This document shows positions 5,883 through 5,948 of a stretch of 5,948 nucleotides of DNA, piece by piece; positions within the stretch are counted from its first letter, which is position 1; every line of letters starts with the position of its first letter. This DNA is from Lachnospiraceae bacterium UBA3641 (GTDB lineage Bacteria; Bacillota; Clostridia; Lachnospirales; Lachnospiraceae). The stretch covers positions 1 to 5,948 of the forward strand of contig DFKQ01000037.1 in NCBI GenBank assembly GCA_002373875.1, written 5' to 3'. The translations under genes and the position numbers were made by a program. A model generated the notes under the pieces. It was not told the DNA's origin, did no database searches, and saw nothing but the letters and a program-made list of their open reading frames with translations.

Positions 5883-5901
5883 GAAGTGTGTTGAAACTAA
5901 G

Positions 5902-5948
5902 TGCAGGAAAAGAGACTTGAACTCTCATGGTATTGCTACCACACGGAC
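5902..5948 (-). tRNA. tRNA-Leu, 3' portion (cut by right edge)
   Basis: Read on the minus strand from the right edge: anticodon-stem 3' side GTCCG, TG, a long variable arm TGGTA-GCAA-TACCA, T48, T-stem GAGAG, T-loop TTCAAGT, stem CTCTT, acceptor 3' strand TTCCTGC, discriminator A73 (5902). Each part has the standard length. The long variable arm makes it a class II tRNA, and A73 favours leucine over serine (G73). The anticodon is outside the window, so the isoacceptor is unknown. CCA is not encoded (CTT follows A73), so the CCA-adding enzyme must supply it. Confidence 0.92.

Noticed and set aside
5902..5948. tRNA-Leu 3' end as an integration (att) site
   Set aside because: No integrase, second copy of the tRNA end, or foreign-looking genes are visible beside it.

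Overview
The window looks like chromosomal DNA of a Gram-positive clostridial Firmicute, most likely a member of the Lachnospiraceae. This rests on AGGAGG-type ribosome sites, TG-N-TATAAT (extended -10) promoters, a tRNA without an encoded CCA, and a CarB and an SPFH/zinc-ribbon protein that resemble those of that family. The assignment is inference; there is no 16S or other decisive marker here.

Layout from left to right. Positions 1-1756 (minus) hold the first half of carB, the large subunit of carbamoyl-phosphate synthase, cut by the left edge. The gap 1757-1870 holds a strong intrinsic terminator for the next gene to the right, with the carB promoter fitted into its U-tract. Positions 1871-3094 (minus) encode a 407-residue SPFH (stomatin/prohibitin-like) protein ending in two tandem zinc ribbons. 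A 102-bp gap follows, with a likely promoter and a perfect 9-bp inverted repeat in the predicted leader. Positions 3197-4798 (minus) encode a 533-residue TPR-like protein of unknown function starting at TTG. Thirteen bases before it ends a 171-residue membrane-anchored protein (4812-5327, minus). The region 5328-5490 is a divergent control region with AT-rich inverted repeats. From it a two-helix membrane protein of about 64 residues (5491-5685) is read on the plus strand. The right end holds a symmetric terminator and the 3' part of a tRNA-Leu (minus).

How the genes may work together. The 171-residue membrane protein and the TPR protein almost certainly form an operon (13-bp gap, ribosome site overlapping the upstream stop). 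The SPFH gene is codirectional but appears to have its own promoter and ends at its own terminator. One membrane anchor, one TPR scaffold and one SPFH/zinc-ribbon protein would suit a membrane-associated assembly. SPFH proteins of the YdjI class work with partner proteins at the membrane in Bacillus. No function is shown directly by the sequence, and the two upstream proteins match no family I recognise. carB is housekeeping pyrimidine/arginine metabolism and is transcriptionally insulated from this cluster. No mobile element, CRISPR array or recognisable defence or biosynthetic gene was found.
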